Source: an uncultured Bacilli bacterium
GTDB taxonomy: Bacteria; Bacillota_I; Bacilli_A; RF39; UBA660
Reading direction: 5' to 3'
DNA: 19,969 nucleotides
Assembly (NCBI GenBank): GCA_947628445.1
Contig: CANQZX010000013.1
Location: forward strand, 1 to 19,969
Numbering within the stretch: position 1 is the first letter of the stretch; every line of letters starts with the position of its first letter. Below are positions 6,530-14,461 of the stretch, piece by piece. The translations under genes and the position numbers were made by a program. The notes beneath the pieces are model-generated. The model searched no databases. It worked only from the letters and a program-made list of their open reading frames with translations, and was not told where the DNA came from.

Positions 6530-6892
6530 TTACGCTAAGACTTTGGCCGTTACTTTTTCTTTATTCTTCGTTAATTTAATTTTTAAATCATTAAGTTTTT
6601 TAGTGTTATCCCGCGGATCTTCGACAACTCCATCATTATTAATCACAAAGCCCTTTTGGGCTAAATCATCAACTGTAATATAAACACTTTTATTATCTTT
6701 AAATAAATCATTAGTGTATTGGCCATACACTTCGGCTTGATCGGTAATGGCCTCTAAAGTTAAAGCATATAAATCACTTTCAAAATCACTTTTAAACTCA
6801 TAGGAAGCCCGATTAGCAAACCAAAAGAAACTAATTGTAAAAATTAGTAATACCACACCTAATAAGATAGTCGTTATAGAAACCTTTTTCAT
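6530..6892 (-). CDS. Small membrane-anchored protein, pseudopilin-like architecture
   Basis: I do not recognise a named family. The 120-residue product has a basic MKKVS start, one hydrophobic helix at residues 6-26, then an acidic helical stretch (about 33-57) and a small C-terminal part with VYITVDDLAQKGFVINNDG and VEDPRDN. The layout of one N-terminal helix running into an amphipathic helix, then a compact domain with 'DLxxxGFV...DPR', is reminiscent of gut Firmicutes pseudopilin-like proteins, but no prepilin peptidase site is present. Its ATG overlaps the preceding stop codon (ATGA), so it is translationally coupled to the gene at 6889-7830. Confidence 0.7.
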   Translation of the reverse strand: MKKVSITTILLGVVLLIFTISFFWFANRASYEFKSDFESDLYALTLEAITDQAEVYGQYTNDLFKDNKSVYITVDDLAQKGFVINNDGVVEDPRDNTKKLNDLKIKLTKNKEKVTAKVLA

Positions 6893-7830
6893 AAATCAAC
6901 CTCACTTAAACTTTTACCCCGATATTCCCACATCGGAAATTCTTTTTTAATTAACTTTATTTCCGTAATTAATTTATTTTTTAATTTATCACTAGCAAAT
7001 TCAAAATATTTATCAATATTTTGATATAACATGGCTAAGGCCTCATTTTCAAAAGCCCGATTATTATATAAATAAGGAATTATTATGACCTTATCTAAAA
7101 ACATTATATCACTTTTTTGAAATAAATAATTACTTTTAATAAGTTTAATTAACTTTTGATAATTTTTATTGTGATGATGGTATGTAATATTACCTAAATT
7201 AATAAAATCTTTAAAACTAAATTCTTTTAAATCTTTATTTTTTAAATAAGCCGCAATTTTCTTTTTATTTTTTAATTCTTGTGCTACTACTTTATCCTTT
7301 TCTACCCGAAAATTCTTTTTAGGATAAAGTTTTACTAAATTAAAACTGGCTTCATCCGGTAGTAAACTTTTAAATGTATCAAGTTTTAATACTCCATAAG
7401 CGGTGATAATACCTTGACTAAGTAAATATATTTGGCTATTGGCTTTAACTTGTTTTTTGATTCTTTTACTTTTAACTAATTTACGCATTTCTTCCCAAAT
7501 ATCATTGGCTAGAGTATCATTTATTATTAACTTATTATTAGTTAAAAAATTTTTTAAAAACTCATTAGATACAATTAAAACTTTTTTCTTACTGATTTTT
7601 TTAAGTATTTTAAAATCCGTTTCATCTAAGGAACTAATACTAAAAGTTAAAAAGTTTTTTTGCATATCGACAAGATAATTAATTATTTCTTCTTTCGTAT
7701 CTTTTGTTATTTGACAAGCAATAGGATAATCATAAATTTCACAATAATCGTGATATAAATTGACAATTTTATTTAATTCCGTTTTCGTTAATTTTTTTAA
7801 TAAATCTTGATATTTTATTTTTGTACTCAT
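6889..7830 (-). CDS. Hypothetical lysine-rich protein
   Basis: The 313-residue soluble protein is not recognised. It is very rich in Lys, Asn, Ile and Leu, with predicted helices throughout. The N-terminal part (residues 8-75) reads like a short helical-repeat unit, LLKKLTKTELNKIV followed by TKEEIINYLVDM and LDETDFKILKKI. The C-terminus ends with KKEFPMWEYRGKSLSEV, a stretch that may be conserved. No catalytic motif is seen. GGGAG precedes the ATG. It heads the operon with the small membrane protein and the DUF2779 protein, the only clue to function. Confidence 0.75.
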   Translation of the reverse strand: MSTKIKYQDLLKKLTKTELNKIVNLYHDYCEIYDYPIACQITKDTKEEIINYLVDMQKNFLTFSISSLDETDFKILKKISKKKVLIVSNEFLKNFLTNNKLIINDTLANDIWEEMRKLVKSKRIKKQVKANSQIYLLSQGIITAYGVLKLDTFKSLLPDEASFNLVKLYPKKNFRVEKDKVVAQELKNKKKIAAYLKNKDLKEFSFKDFINLGNITYHHHNKNYQKLIKLIKSNYLFQKSDIMFLDKVIIIPYLYNNRAFENEALAMLYQNIDKYFEFASDKLKNKLITEIKLIKKEFPMWEYRGKSLSEVDL

Positions 7831-7854
7831 TTTTACTACTCCCTAACAAGAGTA

Positions 7855-7860
7855 ATTATA
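7855..7860 (-). promoter_or_regulatory. -10 box of the 7830-4645 operon
   Basis: TATAAT on the minus strand lies 25 bases before the ATG of the first gene of the three-gene unit. The -35 position is only a T run, so the promoter call rests mainly on the consensus -10 and its position. Confidence 0.45.
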
Positions 7861-7890
7861 ACCCATTTTAAATAAGAAAAAAAGGCCTCT

Positions 7891-9252
7891 TTAAAAATCG
7901 AAGTCATCTTTTACTTGTTTTTTGGCCTTTTTCTTCGTTAGTTTAGTTTTTGCTGGTTTTTCTTTCTTTGGTCCTTTTTTTCGTTTGCCTAATTTAATTA
8001 AAATGATAAAGAGTATAACAAAAAGGCCCAAGAAACCATAAATAATCATTTTAAATAAATCATTTTTAGCTTGAAGATCCGTGATGTATTCGTCATTATA
8101 CCGCATTATGGTTTGATTTTTCGTATCATACAAGAAATATCCTTTATGCCCCGTTTCGATATCAACACCATAAATAATCACAAAATCAGATTTTTCTTGA
8201 TAACGATAAACGGTTACCTCTTCGCCATTAATCTTTAAAGTATCTTGTTTATACCCTACAGGAGCTTTTGTACTTTCTAAAGGATAAACCGTATTTTTAT
8301 TAGTACCAATTTCTATATAAGTACCATATTTTTTCGTTTTTTCATCGTAGGTAAATAAAGTAATTTTTCCACTTTCATCTTTTAGCCCGACTAAGACCAA
8401 TTTAGTACTAGCACTTTTATAAGCCGGAATATCAAAATCATTTATTTTTAAACTATATTCTTGATAATAAACATTAGTGGGAAGATTTTCCCGGAGTTTC
8501 ACAACCGTATAATTTTTATTTCCAACTTTAACATTAATCGGATGTTCATCTTTCACCTCAACCGTTAAAGTATAAGTTTTTTCACTCCCATTTTCGGCCT
8601 TAACTACAATCGGAAAACTATTAGTTCCCTCCGTTACTGCTTGGGTTCCCGTACCACTTACATGAGCACGAGAATCACTTACCTGCGCTCCAATATTGAT
8701 TTCTTTTGTTCCTTCGGGCACAATTACTTGATATTCTAAAGTATCTTTATTAAAAGCCGGCGTTATTTCAAAACCTTCCACCGTTAGACTTTTTAAATCA
8801 TTATTTTTAGAATAACTGGCTTCTAATTCTTGTTGCGTAATAATGCTTATTGTTTTATTAGATGTTGTGATATTTATTTCTTGTTCATCTACGGTAAGAG
8901 CACTATATGCTACAATGGATAAATTAGTTGAACCAGTTTTTAAGGCCTTAAATTTAAAAGTATAAGTTTTTTTTCTTATAGCATCATCTTTATTGGCAAT
9001 ATATCCCAACATTCTTGCTCCATTACCAGAACTAGAACTAACTAAATTTAAATAACTTTTATCGTAATCTAAAATCATATCCCAAGCGCCAATATTGGTA
9101 TCGCCAGTTAAAGTTACAGTAACAGAAACTTGATTTCCCACCACTATTTTTGAAGAACTTGAAACGGAAATTGTACCACTCGCGGCTTTTACCGCTAAAG
9201 GAAGGACAAATAAAGTAAAAATACTTATGATTAATATTTTAATTTTTTTCAT
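7891..9252 (-). CDS. Membrane-anchored surface protein with cohesin-like and cadherin-like domains
   Basis: Counting from the chosen ATG, the 453-residue protein starts with a signal peptide (1-23, ending AVKAAS). A cohesin-like beta-sandwich spans about 25-138 (VVGNQVSVTVTLTG, IGAWDMILDYDKSYLNLV, YTFKFKALKTGSTNLSI). A cadherin-like beta-sandwich domain of the PF12733 type follows at 151-234 (LKSLTVEGFEITPAFNKDTL, NGSEKTYTLTVEV). Residues 240-395 are unrecognised. A membrane helix at 401-421 and a Lys-rich cytoplasmic tail close it. The ATG at 9250-9252 is preferred to an upstream TTG because GAGGAG lies 9 bases before it. It follows the dockerin protein gene by about 20 bp, so it likely anchors that protein at the surface (inference). 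Confidence 0.85.
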   Translation of the reverse strand: MKKIKILIISIFTLFVLPLAVKAASGTISVSSSSKIVVGNQVSVTVTLTGDTNIGAWDMILDYDKSYLNLVSSSSGNGARMLGYIANKDDAIRKKTYTFKFKALKTGSTNLSIVAYSALTVDEQEINITTSNKTISIITQQELEASYSKNNDLKSLTVEGFEITPAFNKDTLEYQVIVPEGTKEINIGAQVSDSRAHVSGTGTQAVTEGTNSFPIVVKAENGSEKTYTLTVEVKDEHPINVKVGNKNYTVVKLRENLPTNVYYQEYSLKINDFDIPAYKSASTKLVLVGLKDESGKITLFTYDEKTKKYGTYIEIGTNKNTVYPLESTKAPVGYKQDTLKINGEEVTVYRYQEKSDFVIIYGVDIETGHKGYFLYDTKNQTIMRYNDEYITDLQAKNDLFKMIIYGFLGLFVILFIILIKLGKRKKGPKKEKPAKTKLTKKKAKKQVKDDFDF

Positions 9253-9271
9253 TTTAATCAACTCCTCTTTT

Positions 9272-11014
9272 TTATTGAACTAATTCACTAATACCTAAAA
9301 TATTTTTTTGAATTTGTAATAAATCTAACACGTCGATTGCACCATCACCTGAGGTATCTGCCGCTTTATAACTTTCATTTTCTAAATAATATATTGCTAA
9401 AATATTTTTTTGAACTTGTAATAAATCTAAAACATCTATTTTGCCATCACCTGAGGTATCACCCTTAATAAATATGGTTAAGGTTTCACTACCATTTTGA
9501 GTTGTAATAGTTACTTTTTGCCCCGTGGCCACTAATCCACTAGTTAATATCTCACCACTGGCACTTTTCACTTGCACTGTTCCATAACCGCTAATAGATT
9601 CAAGCGTACCTATTAAATCAGCAATATCAGAACCTATGGCAATATGAGAAATATAACCAGCATCATAACGGTAACCACTGCTTGTTACAATCGTCGCCAC
9701 GGAAGAAGCACTTAGATTAACTTCGGCATTTTCGCCTGTTGCCCCACTTCCGACATTACTAATAACCGCATCCATATTGCTATAAACTGGAATGTAGAAA
9801 TTAAAAGCTGAATTTAAAAGATTCATATCGCGATAAGTTGTAAAGGTCGTATCGGCTTCGCTCCGAGCTCCATCAATATTAGTCATATATTGGTGACCTC
9901 CTATTTTATCGACATTTTCCCGGTTAACATCAAACTTTTGGAAATAACCCGTATATTGGGTATTATTAATATAGGAATTTGCTAGGAAAGAAACACCACC
10001 GGCAATAGCCGCATCCACGGTATTCCAGCCATTTTTTCGGGCATATTCTAAGCCACAGTATTCCCGACCATAACTTTGCACACAGCCATCCGTAACCCCA
10101 ATATTATAAAAGTTATAAAGGTTTTCGTACCCCGGATAAACACCGCTATAAAGATTATATTCGGATTCTTTTGTTCCTAATTCTTGACGAATGCGGGTGG
10201 CAATAAAAATGGGACTAACATTCATCGTATGGCCTACATTATTGATGCCCACAGCCATATCATAATCTTTGGCTTTGTGATAATTATAAACCGCTGTATC
10301 TTTCAAAATACCCAAAGTAGCATCTGGATAATTACTAGCAAAATTATTATCATAAGCAAGATGCATAAATTGAAAAATGTAACGTTCGGATAAGAAGTTC
10401 CGCGGATCCATATAATAGGCAACCCCATGCGGTAAAACACCGACATAGGTATTACCATAAATATTACATGATTTATCTATAAAGCCATTATTTTCTTCCA
10501 AATTATAAATTAGGTTTACACCACAGGCACTTTCCCGATTAATGACATCCGGCCAACTAATATTCGATTTTACCGCGGTAAAAGACCAATTGGCGTGTTT
10601 ACTTTTAATATTGCACAATCCGCCCCAATAACTTGATGGAAATCCTAAATTAGCCATTTCTTGTTCACAACTTGTTTGAGGGGCCACATCATCGGTGGTG
10701 TAACTGCGAACAATTTCCACATGATCGCCACAAACATAACCTGTAGCAATTCCGTTATAGTATATTTGATACCAATCTTTACTACAATTTTTATGATTAT
10801 TCGTATCGGGATAAGTTTGTTCACTAACTAATTTATATAAGCCTCCGGCTTGAGCATAAGCAATTCGGGTATTTTGCGTACCTGGTCCTTTTCGAACATT
10901 TGCAGCACTACCCGTATCAGTAAAAATTACTGCCCGACTGACCTCTTCCGCCCAAACATTTTCCATCCAAAAGAAAGTCAATAGAAAAACTAATAGTACT
11001 TTTAATTTTGCCAT
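9272..11014 (-). CDS. Secreted SH3b-glucosaminidase-like protein with type I dockerin
   Basis: The 580-residue protein has a signal peptide (1-22, VWA/E). A bacterial SH3 domain lies at 26-103 (SAANVRKGPGTQNTRI). A region resembling endo-beta-N-acetylglucosaminidases covers about 120-410 (YWGGLCNIKSKHANWSFTAV; SPIFIATRIRQELG with E278 as catalytic candidate; YNFYNIGV; GGVSFLANSYI). After a linker domain, a type I dockerin occupies 518-573, with two calcium-loop repeats DTSGDGKIDVLDLL and DTSGDGAIDVLDLL. It probably trims peptidoglycan or a related glycan outside the cell. Eight cysteines form four close pairs, unusual for a secreted Firmicutes protein. AAGGAGGT precedes the ATG. It is the first gene of a unit with the cohesin-like protein. 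Confidence 0.88.
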   Translation of the reverse strand: MAKLKVLLVFLLTFFWMENVWAEEVSRAVIFTDTGSAANVRKGPGTQNTRIAYAQAGGLYKLVSEQTYPDTNNHKNCSKDWYQIYYNGIATGYVCGDHVEIVRSYTTDDVAPQTSCEQEMANLGFPSSYWGGLCNIKSKHANWSFTAVKSNISWPDVINRESACGVNLIYNLEENNGFIDKSCNIYGNTYVGVLPHGVAYYMDPRNFLSERYIFQFMHLAYDNNFASNYPDATLGILKDTAVYNYHKAKDYDMAVGINNVGHTMNVSPIFIATRIRQELGTKESEYNLYSGVYPGYENLYNFYNIGVTDGCVQSYGREYCGLEYARKNGWNTVDAAIAGGVSFLANSYINNTQYTGYFQKFDVNRENVDKIGGHQYMTNIDGARSEADTTFTTYRDMNLLNSAFNFYIPVYSNMDAVISNVGSGATGENAEVNLSASSVATIVTSSGYRYDAGYISHIAIGSDIADLIGTLESISGYGTVQVKSASGEILTSGLVATGQKVTITTQNGSETLTIFIKGDTSGDGKIDVLDLLQVQKNILAIYYLENESYKAADTSGDGAIDVLDLLQIQKNILGISELVQ

Positions 11015-11043
11015 AAATTGACCTCCTTCTATTCATTTAAAAT

Positions 11044-11073
11044 ATTATAACACCGTTTGACAAACCTCGACAA
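11044..11073 (-). promoter_or_regulatory. Promoter of the dockerin-cohesin unit
   Basis: A perfect TATAAT (11044-11049) with TGT in front (extended -10) lies 18 bp from TTGTCG (11068-11073). The predicted start is about 15 bases before the AAGGAGGT ribosome binding site. Confidence 0.65.
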
Positions 11074-11109
11074 TTCATAACAGTCAAAAAAAGACAAATA
11101 ATGTAAAAT

Positions 11110-11138
11110 TTTACTATTATTTTTGACCCATTTATAAT
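11110..11138 (+). promoter_or_regulatory. Promoter of the lysine-rich membrane protein gene
   Basis: TTTACT (11110-11115), a 17-bp spacer and TATAAT (11133-11138) on the plus strand lie back to back with the minus-strand promoter of the dockerin gene, leaving under 40 bp between the two -35 boxes. Confidence 0.6.
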
Positions 11139-11164
11139 ATAATAAAAAATAAGTGGTGGTTATA

Positions 11165-11602
11165 ATGATTGGAAGATTTAATGGCATTGATATTTTATTT
11201 ATGGTTTTAATCGGTATTTACTTAATTGCTTTTTGTTTTATTATCTTTTATCTTGGCGGTAACATTTTAGACAAGATTGAATTACGCCACCAAGCCAAAA
11301 AGCACAAAAGTCCTGCAAGTAAATCTGTAACACCTATAGTTACAGAAACAAAAACTAATCCTGCTAAGAAGACCACAACGAAAAGCAAAAGTTCGCTTAA
11401 AAAACCACCCAAACAAACTAAAGAATTGGTCAATAAAGAAAAAGTTAAAGCCCATAGTACAAATAATGCACCGAAAAAGAAAGTATCTAATAATACCACT
11501 AATAAAAACAATGGCTATCATAAAGCCACTAAGAAAAAGACCCCAGCCAAATCAACTAAGAAAAAAACGGCAAAAAAAGGTTCAAAACCAAAGAAAAAGT
11601 AG
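11165..11602 (+). CDS. Small membrane protein with lysine-rich, histone H1-like tail
   Basis: This is the only clear plus-strand protein gene. From the ATG at 11165, which has GGTGG upstream and is chosen over an upstream GTG inside the ribosome binding site, the product has 145 residues. One membrane helix spans 10-31, followed by GGNILDKIEL. From residue about 40 the rest is low-complexity Lys, Thr, Ser, Pro and Asn, ending KKGSKPKKK. Such tails could bind DNA or RNA on the inside, or anionic wall polymers on the outside; topology cannot be read safely. I do not recognise a family. It diverges from the cohesin/dockerin unit and converges with nth, with a gap of 5 bp. Confidence 0.75.
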   Translation: MIGRFNGIDILFMVLIGIYLIAFCFIIFYLGGNILDKIELRHQAKKHKSPASKSVTPIVTETKTNPAKKTTTKSKSSLKKPPKQTKELVNKEKVKAHSTNNAPKKKVSNNTTNKNNGYHKATKKKTPAKSTKKKTAKKGSKPKKK

Positions 11603-11607
11603 CTTGA

Positions 11608-12222
11608 CTAATTTTTTTCTTTAAAAGAACAATTAAACGGACAATGAGCACAATCTGGCTTTTGGCTTTTACAAATATAACGACCAAATAACACTAATTG
11701 ATGATGCACTTTACTCCAACTTTCTTTAGGTAAAAACCGCATTAATTTATGTTCTATTTTTAAGACATCATCAGTTGATTTGGCTAGTTTTAAGCGTTTG
11801 GCTACGCGAGCCACATGCGTATCAACTGCTATGGCCGGCACATTATAAAGATTAGCCAATACAACATTGCAAGTTTTACGTCCAACTCCAGGTAAACTTT
11901 CCAAATACTTCCGATCATTCGGTACGTGACCTTGGTAATCTCGCACTAAACTTTGGGCAATCTCGATAATATAAGCACTTTTTTTCGTATAGGTTCCCAC
12001 TGGATAAATAATTTTTTCAATATCTTTTTGCTTGGCTTGAGCCAAACTAAAAATATCGTATTTACTAAATAATTCAGCCGTTACCATATTAACACGTTTA
12101 TCCGTACATTGAGCCGATAAAACTGTTGCGAGCAAAAGTTCATAATCTCGATGGTAATTTAATTCACATTGGGCTTCAGGATATAAAATATTTAATTCTT
12201 TAATTAACTCATTTGCTTTCAT
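11608..12222 (-). CDS. nth: Endonuclease III (base excision repair)
   Basis: The 204-residue DNA glycosylase/AP lyase removes oxidised pyrimidines. The helix-hairpin-helix is LESLPGVGRKTCNVV with catalytic Lys116; the catalytic Asp134 lies in AVDTHVARV. The iron-sulfur cysteines are C184, C191, C194 and C198, so the last spacing is three residues instead of the usual five. The ATG at 12220-12222 overlaps the end of the dnaD-like gene by 14 nt, and the family begins there; an upstream TTG start is less likely. The dnaD-nth order is conserved in Bacilli. Confidence 0.93.
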   Translation of the reverse strand: MKANELIKELNILYPEAQCELNYHRDYELLLATVLSAQCTDKRVNMVTAELFSKYDIFSLAQAKQKDIEKIIYPVGTYTKKSAYIIEIAQSLVRDYQGHVPNDRKYLESLPGVGRKTCNVVLANLYNVPAIAVDTHVARVAKRLKLAKSTDDVLKIEHKLMRFLPKESWSKVHHQLVLFGRYICKSQKPDCAHCPFNCSFKEKN

Positions 12223-12835
12223 TAAACCACTCAAAATTCAAAACACTAGTTTCAAAATTAGGAATTTCCCGATCATTATCTTGCCAATATTTTTTAATAT
12301 CTTCAACTTTGGTAATACCTTTTTTTTGCCATTCATAAAGAATTTTATCAATATAACGCAAACTCATAGCATTATTATAAACCGCTTCTTTTAAAGCCGC
12401 TTTAATTATTTCTTCACTAAAGCCCTTATCAATCCACGCATTAATTATTTCATAATCAGTTCCCGATAAAGTACGCCCAAATTCTTGCTCAAAAGCACTA
12501 AAGATATCTTCTTTTTCATTCGTAAGGGCTTTTTTTTCTTCTTGGACCATCACCATTTGATAAAACGGCTCTAAAGATACTTTTTCCCCAATACGTCCAG
12601 CTTCATTTTTTATTGCCTCAACTTTAATAATATTTTTGGCCAATAAAGAACTATAGGCCGCGAGAATGTTTTCTTCAGGAATTTGTAATACATCTTCAAT
12701 CGTTTTAACATCAAAAAATAAGTCAAAAGCATTATCAAAAAACGTAAGCAAAAGAAATTCATCCAAAGATAAGCCCAATTTAAAAGCCTCTTTAATAAAA
12801 GTATTTTCAATAATTAATCTTTTGCTTTTGTTCAT
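12209..12835 (-). CDS. dnaD: DnaD-like primosomal protein
   Basis: The 208-residue protein has an N-terminal winged-helix-type region (about 1-95) and a C-terminal DnaD/DnaB_2 domain (about 112-185). Key segments are FEQEFGRTLSGTDYEIINAWIDKGFSEEIIKAALKEAV in that order and the family motif YIDKILYEWQKKGI. DnaD helps load the replicative helicase at origins and restart sites. The size is typical of DnaD (about 230). Linkage to nth supports the assignment. GAGGTG precedes its ATG and a good promoter lies just upstream. Confidence 0.88.
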   Translation of the reverse strand: MNKSKRLIIENTFIKEAFKLGLSLDEFLLLTFFDNAFDLFFDVKTIEDVLQIPEENILAAYSSLLAKNIIKVEAIKNEAGRIGEKVSLEPFYQMVMVQEEKKALTNEKEDIFSAFEQEFGRTLSGTDYEIINAWIDKGFSEEIIKAALKEAVYNNAMSLRYIDKILYEWQKKGITKVEDIKKYWQDNDREIPNFETSVLNFEWFNESK

Positions 12836-12857
12836 GCTAACACCTCGTAATGTTTTT

Positions 12858-12886
12858 ATTATATGCTTATTTTTTTTAATTGTAAA
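12858..12886 (-). promoter_or_regulatory. Promoter of the dnaD-nth unit
   Basis: TTTACA (12881-12886) and a perfect TATAAT (12858-12863) are exactly 17 bp apart. The -35 directly abuts the stop codon of the cca-like gene. Confidence 0.75.
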
Positions 12887-13543
12887 TTAATATTTCGTAA
12901 TATCTAAACCCCACGCTTGACATAAGGTAGTTTCTTTAGGTCCCTTAAGACAGGCTTTAATTTTAGCAATTTCTTTATCGCGGCGCGGAGTCGATAAATT
13001 AGCAATTAAAGTCATATTTTCTTTAAGCACTTGGGCAAGTGTTTCTTCAATGGTAAAATCTAAACTTAGAGCCAACCTAATGGCCCGTAGGATTCTTAAG
13101 GGATCTTCCTCTATTCTTTGTTGGGGATCCCCAATCATCCGAATTACTTTATTTTTAATATCATCTAAACCCCTATCATAACTTATAATTTGTCCCTTTT
13201 TATCCATGGCTAAAGCATTGATCGTAAAATCACGACGTGCTAAATCAGTTTTTAAATCGACATTAAAATTAATTTGTTGGGGAAAACCATTGACATAATT
13301 TTGATCCCAGCGGTAAGTCGTAATGGTAATCTCAAAGTCCCCCACTTTAAAATGAATCCCGCCAAAATTATTGGGCAAAAAACCAAATATTTTAGTTAAA
13401 GCTGCTCCCGGTGCACTAGTACAAATATCAACATCATTCGTCGGCCGCTTTAAAAGATAGTCTCGAACATAACCGCCCACGACATAGGCCGCAAAGCCCT
13501 GGTTTTCTAATTTTTCTAAAATAGCAATAATATCTTTATTCAT
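12887..13543 (-). CDS. cca: Short CCA tRNA nucleotidyltransferase/poly(A) polymerase-type protein
   Basis: The 218-residue protein has the class II nucleotidyltransferase head: FAAYVVGGYVRDYLL (GG at 23-24), the metal-binding NDVDICT (D37, D39), RRDFTINALA (103-112) and EEDPLRILRAIRLAL (145-159). These match CCA-adding enzymes, which repair or add tRNA 3' ends. The usual enzyme has about 380-450 residues; here the protein stops soon after the neck, and the body and tail domains are largely missing. No leftover reading frame follows, because the dnaD promoter begins at the stop codon. It may be a natural minimal form or a truncation. Its ATG overlaps the aldolase stop codon by 8 nt. Confidence 0.82.
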   Translation of the reverse strand: MNKDIIAILEKLENQGFAAYVVGGYVRDYLLKRPTNDVDICTSAPGAALTKIFGFLPNNFGGIHFKVGDFEITITTYRWDQNYVNGFPQQINFNVDLKTDLARRDFTINALAMDKKGQIISYDRGLDDIKNKVIRMIGDPQQRIEEDPLRILRAIRLALSLDFTIEETLAQVLKENMTLIANLSTPRRDKEIAKIKACLKGPKETTLCQAWGLDITKY

Positions 13544-14429
13544 CTTTTAACCACGATGCAGCATAGATGGAATTAATATTATTAGCGAGCACTTGATCAA
13601 ACTCTGCCGCCGTTTGACTAACCTTTAGGCCCTCGAGTAAAGCCCGGGAAAAAGAGGCAATCATCCGCCCATTTTCTTTTAACAATTGATTGGCCTTTTC
13701 TTGACTATAACCGCCGGATAAAGCAACTATATGTAAAACATGCAGATTTGCTAATAATTCGTCGTAAAAATTAGTTTTTTCCGGTAAAGTGAATTTAAAA
13801 ATTAAATCAAATTGATTGGCTTCTTCGGCTAAAGCATGCTTAATTTCATCCAACAATATTTGTTCACAGCCAAATTTTTCAATAGCGTAAATATCTACTT
13901 CTGGTTCAATGATTGGAACTAAGCCCTTGGCTGCAATTCTTTGGGCTAAAGCAAATTGTTGCGTTACCACAGCGTGAATTCCTTCCCGATTGGCCTCATG
14001 AATTACGGACCGCATTTTCGTCCCAATAATTCCTTTAGCCAAAGCATCATCTAACCGGTTTTCTAAATTGGGAATATCCTTTAATAATTGCACACCATTT
14101 TGTTCTTCTTGTAAACCCACATCAATTTTTAAAAAGGAAACAATTTTTTTCTTATGCCAGAGATAATCGGCCGTTAACATGCCGGCAATTTCATGATTCA
14201 TAGTATGTTCAAATAAAATAACGCCTAATATTTTATCAGATGTAAAAGCTGGAGAAGTTATAATTCTACTCCGCATTTCATGAATTTTTTCAAACATTTC
14301 CTCATCCGTTAATAAATCCGGATTATTTAGACCATAATTAGCCAAAGTTTTCCGACTACTCCCCCCACTTTGATCTAAAGCCGCAATAAAACCATGGCGA
14401 TTTTTTAATATTTCTAATTTTTCATTCAT
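13536..14429 (-). CDS. fda: Class I fructose-bisphosphate aldolase
   Basis: The 297-residue enzyme cleaves fructose 1,6-bisphosphate in glycolysis. The N-terminal GFIAALDQSGGSSRKTL is the family hallmark. The Schiff-base lysine is Lys212 in DLIFKFTLPEK (counted from the chosen start), and IEPEVDI carries the neighbouring acid. This is the short bacterial class I type known from staphylococci. The ATG at 14427-14429 is chosen over an in-frame GTG because AGAGGTG sits in front of it and the family starts there. It overlaps the cca-like gene and follows the transglutaminase-like gene by 32 bp. Confidence 0.93.
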   Translation of the reverse strand: MNEKLEILKNRHGFIAALDQSGGSSRKTLANYGLNNPDLLTDEEMFEKIHEMRSRIITSPAFTSDKILGVILFEHTMNHEIAGMLTADYLWHKKKIVSFLKIDVGLQEEQNGVQLLKDIPNLENRLDDALAKGIIGTKMRSVIHEANREGIHAVVTQQFALAQRIAAKGLVPIIEPEVDIYAIEKFGCEQILLDEIKHALAEEANQFDLIFKFTLPEKTNFYDELLANLHVLHIVALSGGYSQEKANQLLKENGRMIASFSRALLEGLKVSQTAAEFDQVLANNINSIYAASWLKDE

Positions 14430-14461
14430 TATTTTCACCTCTAAATTTATGATTAATATTT

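Noticed and set aside
7861..7890. Terminator after the cohesin-like gene (AAAGAGGCCTTTTTTT)
   Set aside because: The stem would be only about four base pairs, too weak to call, although the T run is suggestive.
9272..11014. Cellulosome enzyme
   Set aside because: The catalytic region resembles peptidoglycan glucosaminidases, with SH3b, rather than a cellulase or hemicellulase. Only one cohesin-like domain is present nearby.
11248..11521. Minus-strand hydrophobic open frames opposite the lysine-rich gene
   Set aside because: They are the complement of a Lys/Thr repeat region, which automatically gives Phe/Leu/Val-rich frames.
12610..12890. Extra frames over the dnaD-like gene on both strands
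   Set aside because: They lie inside a well-supported gene and lack ribosome binding sites.
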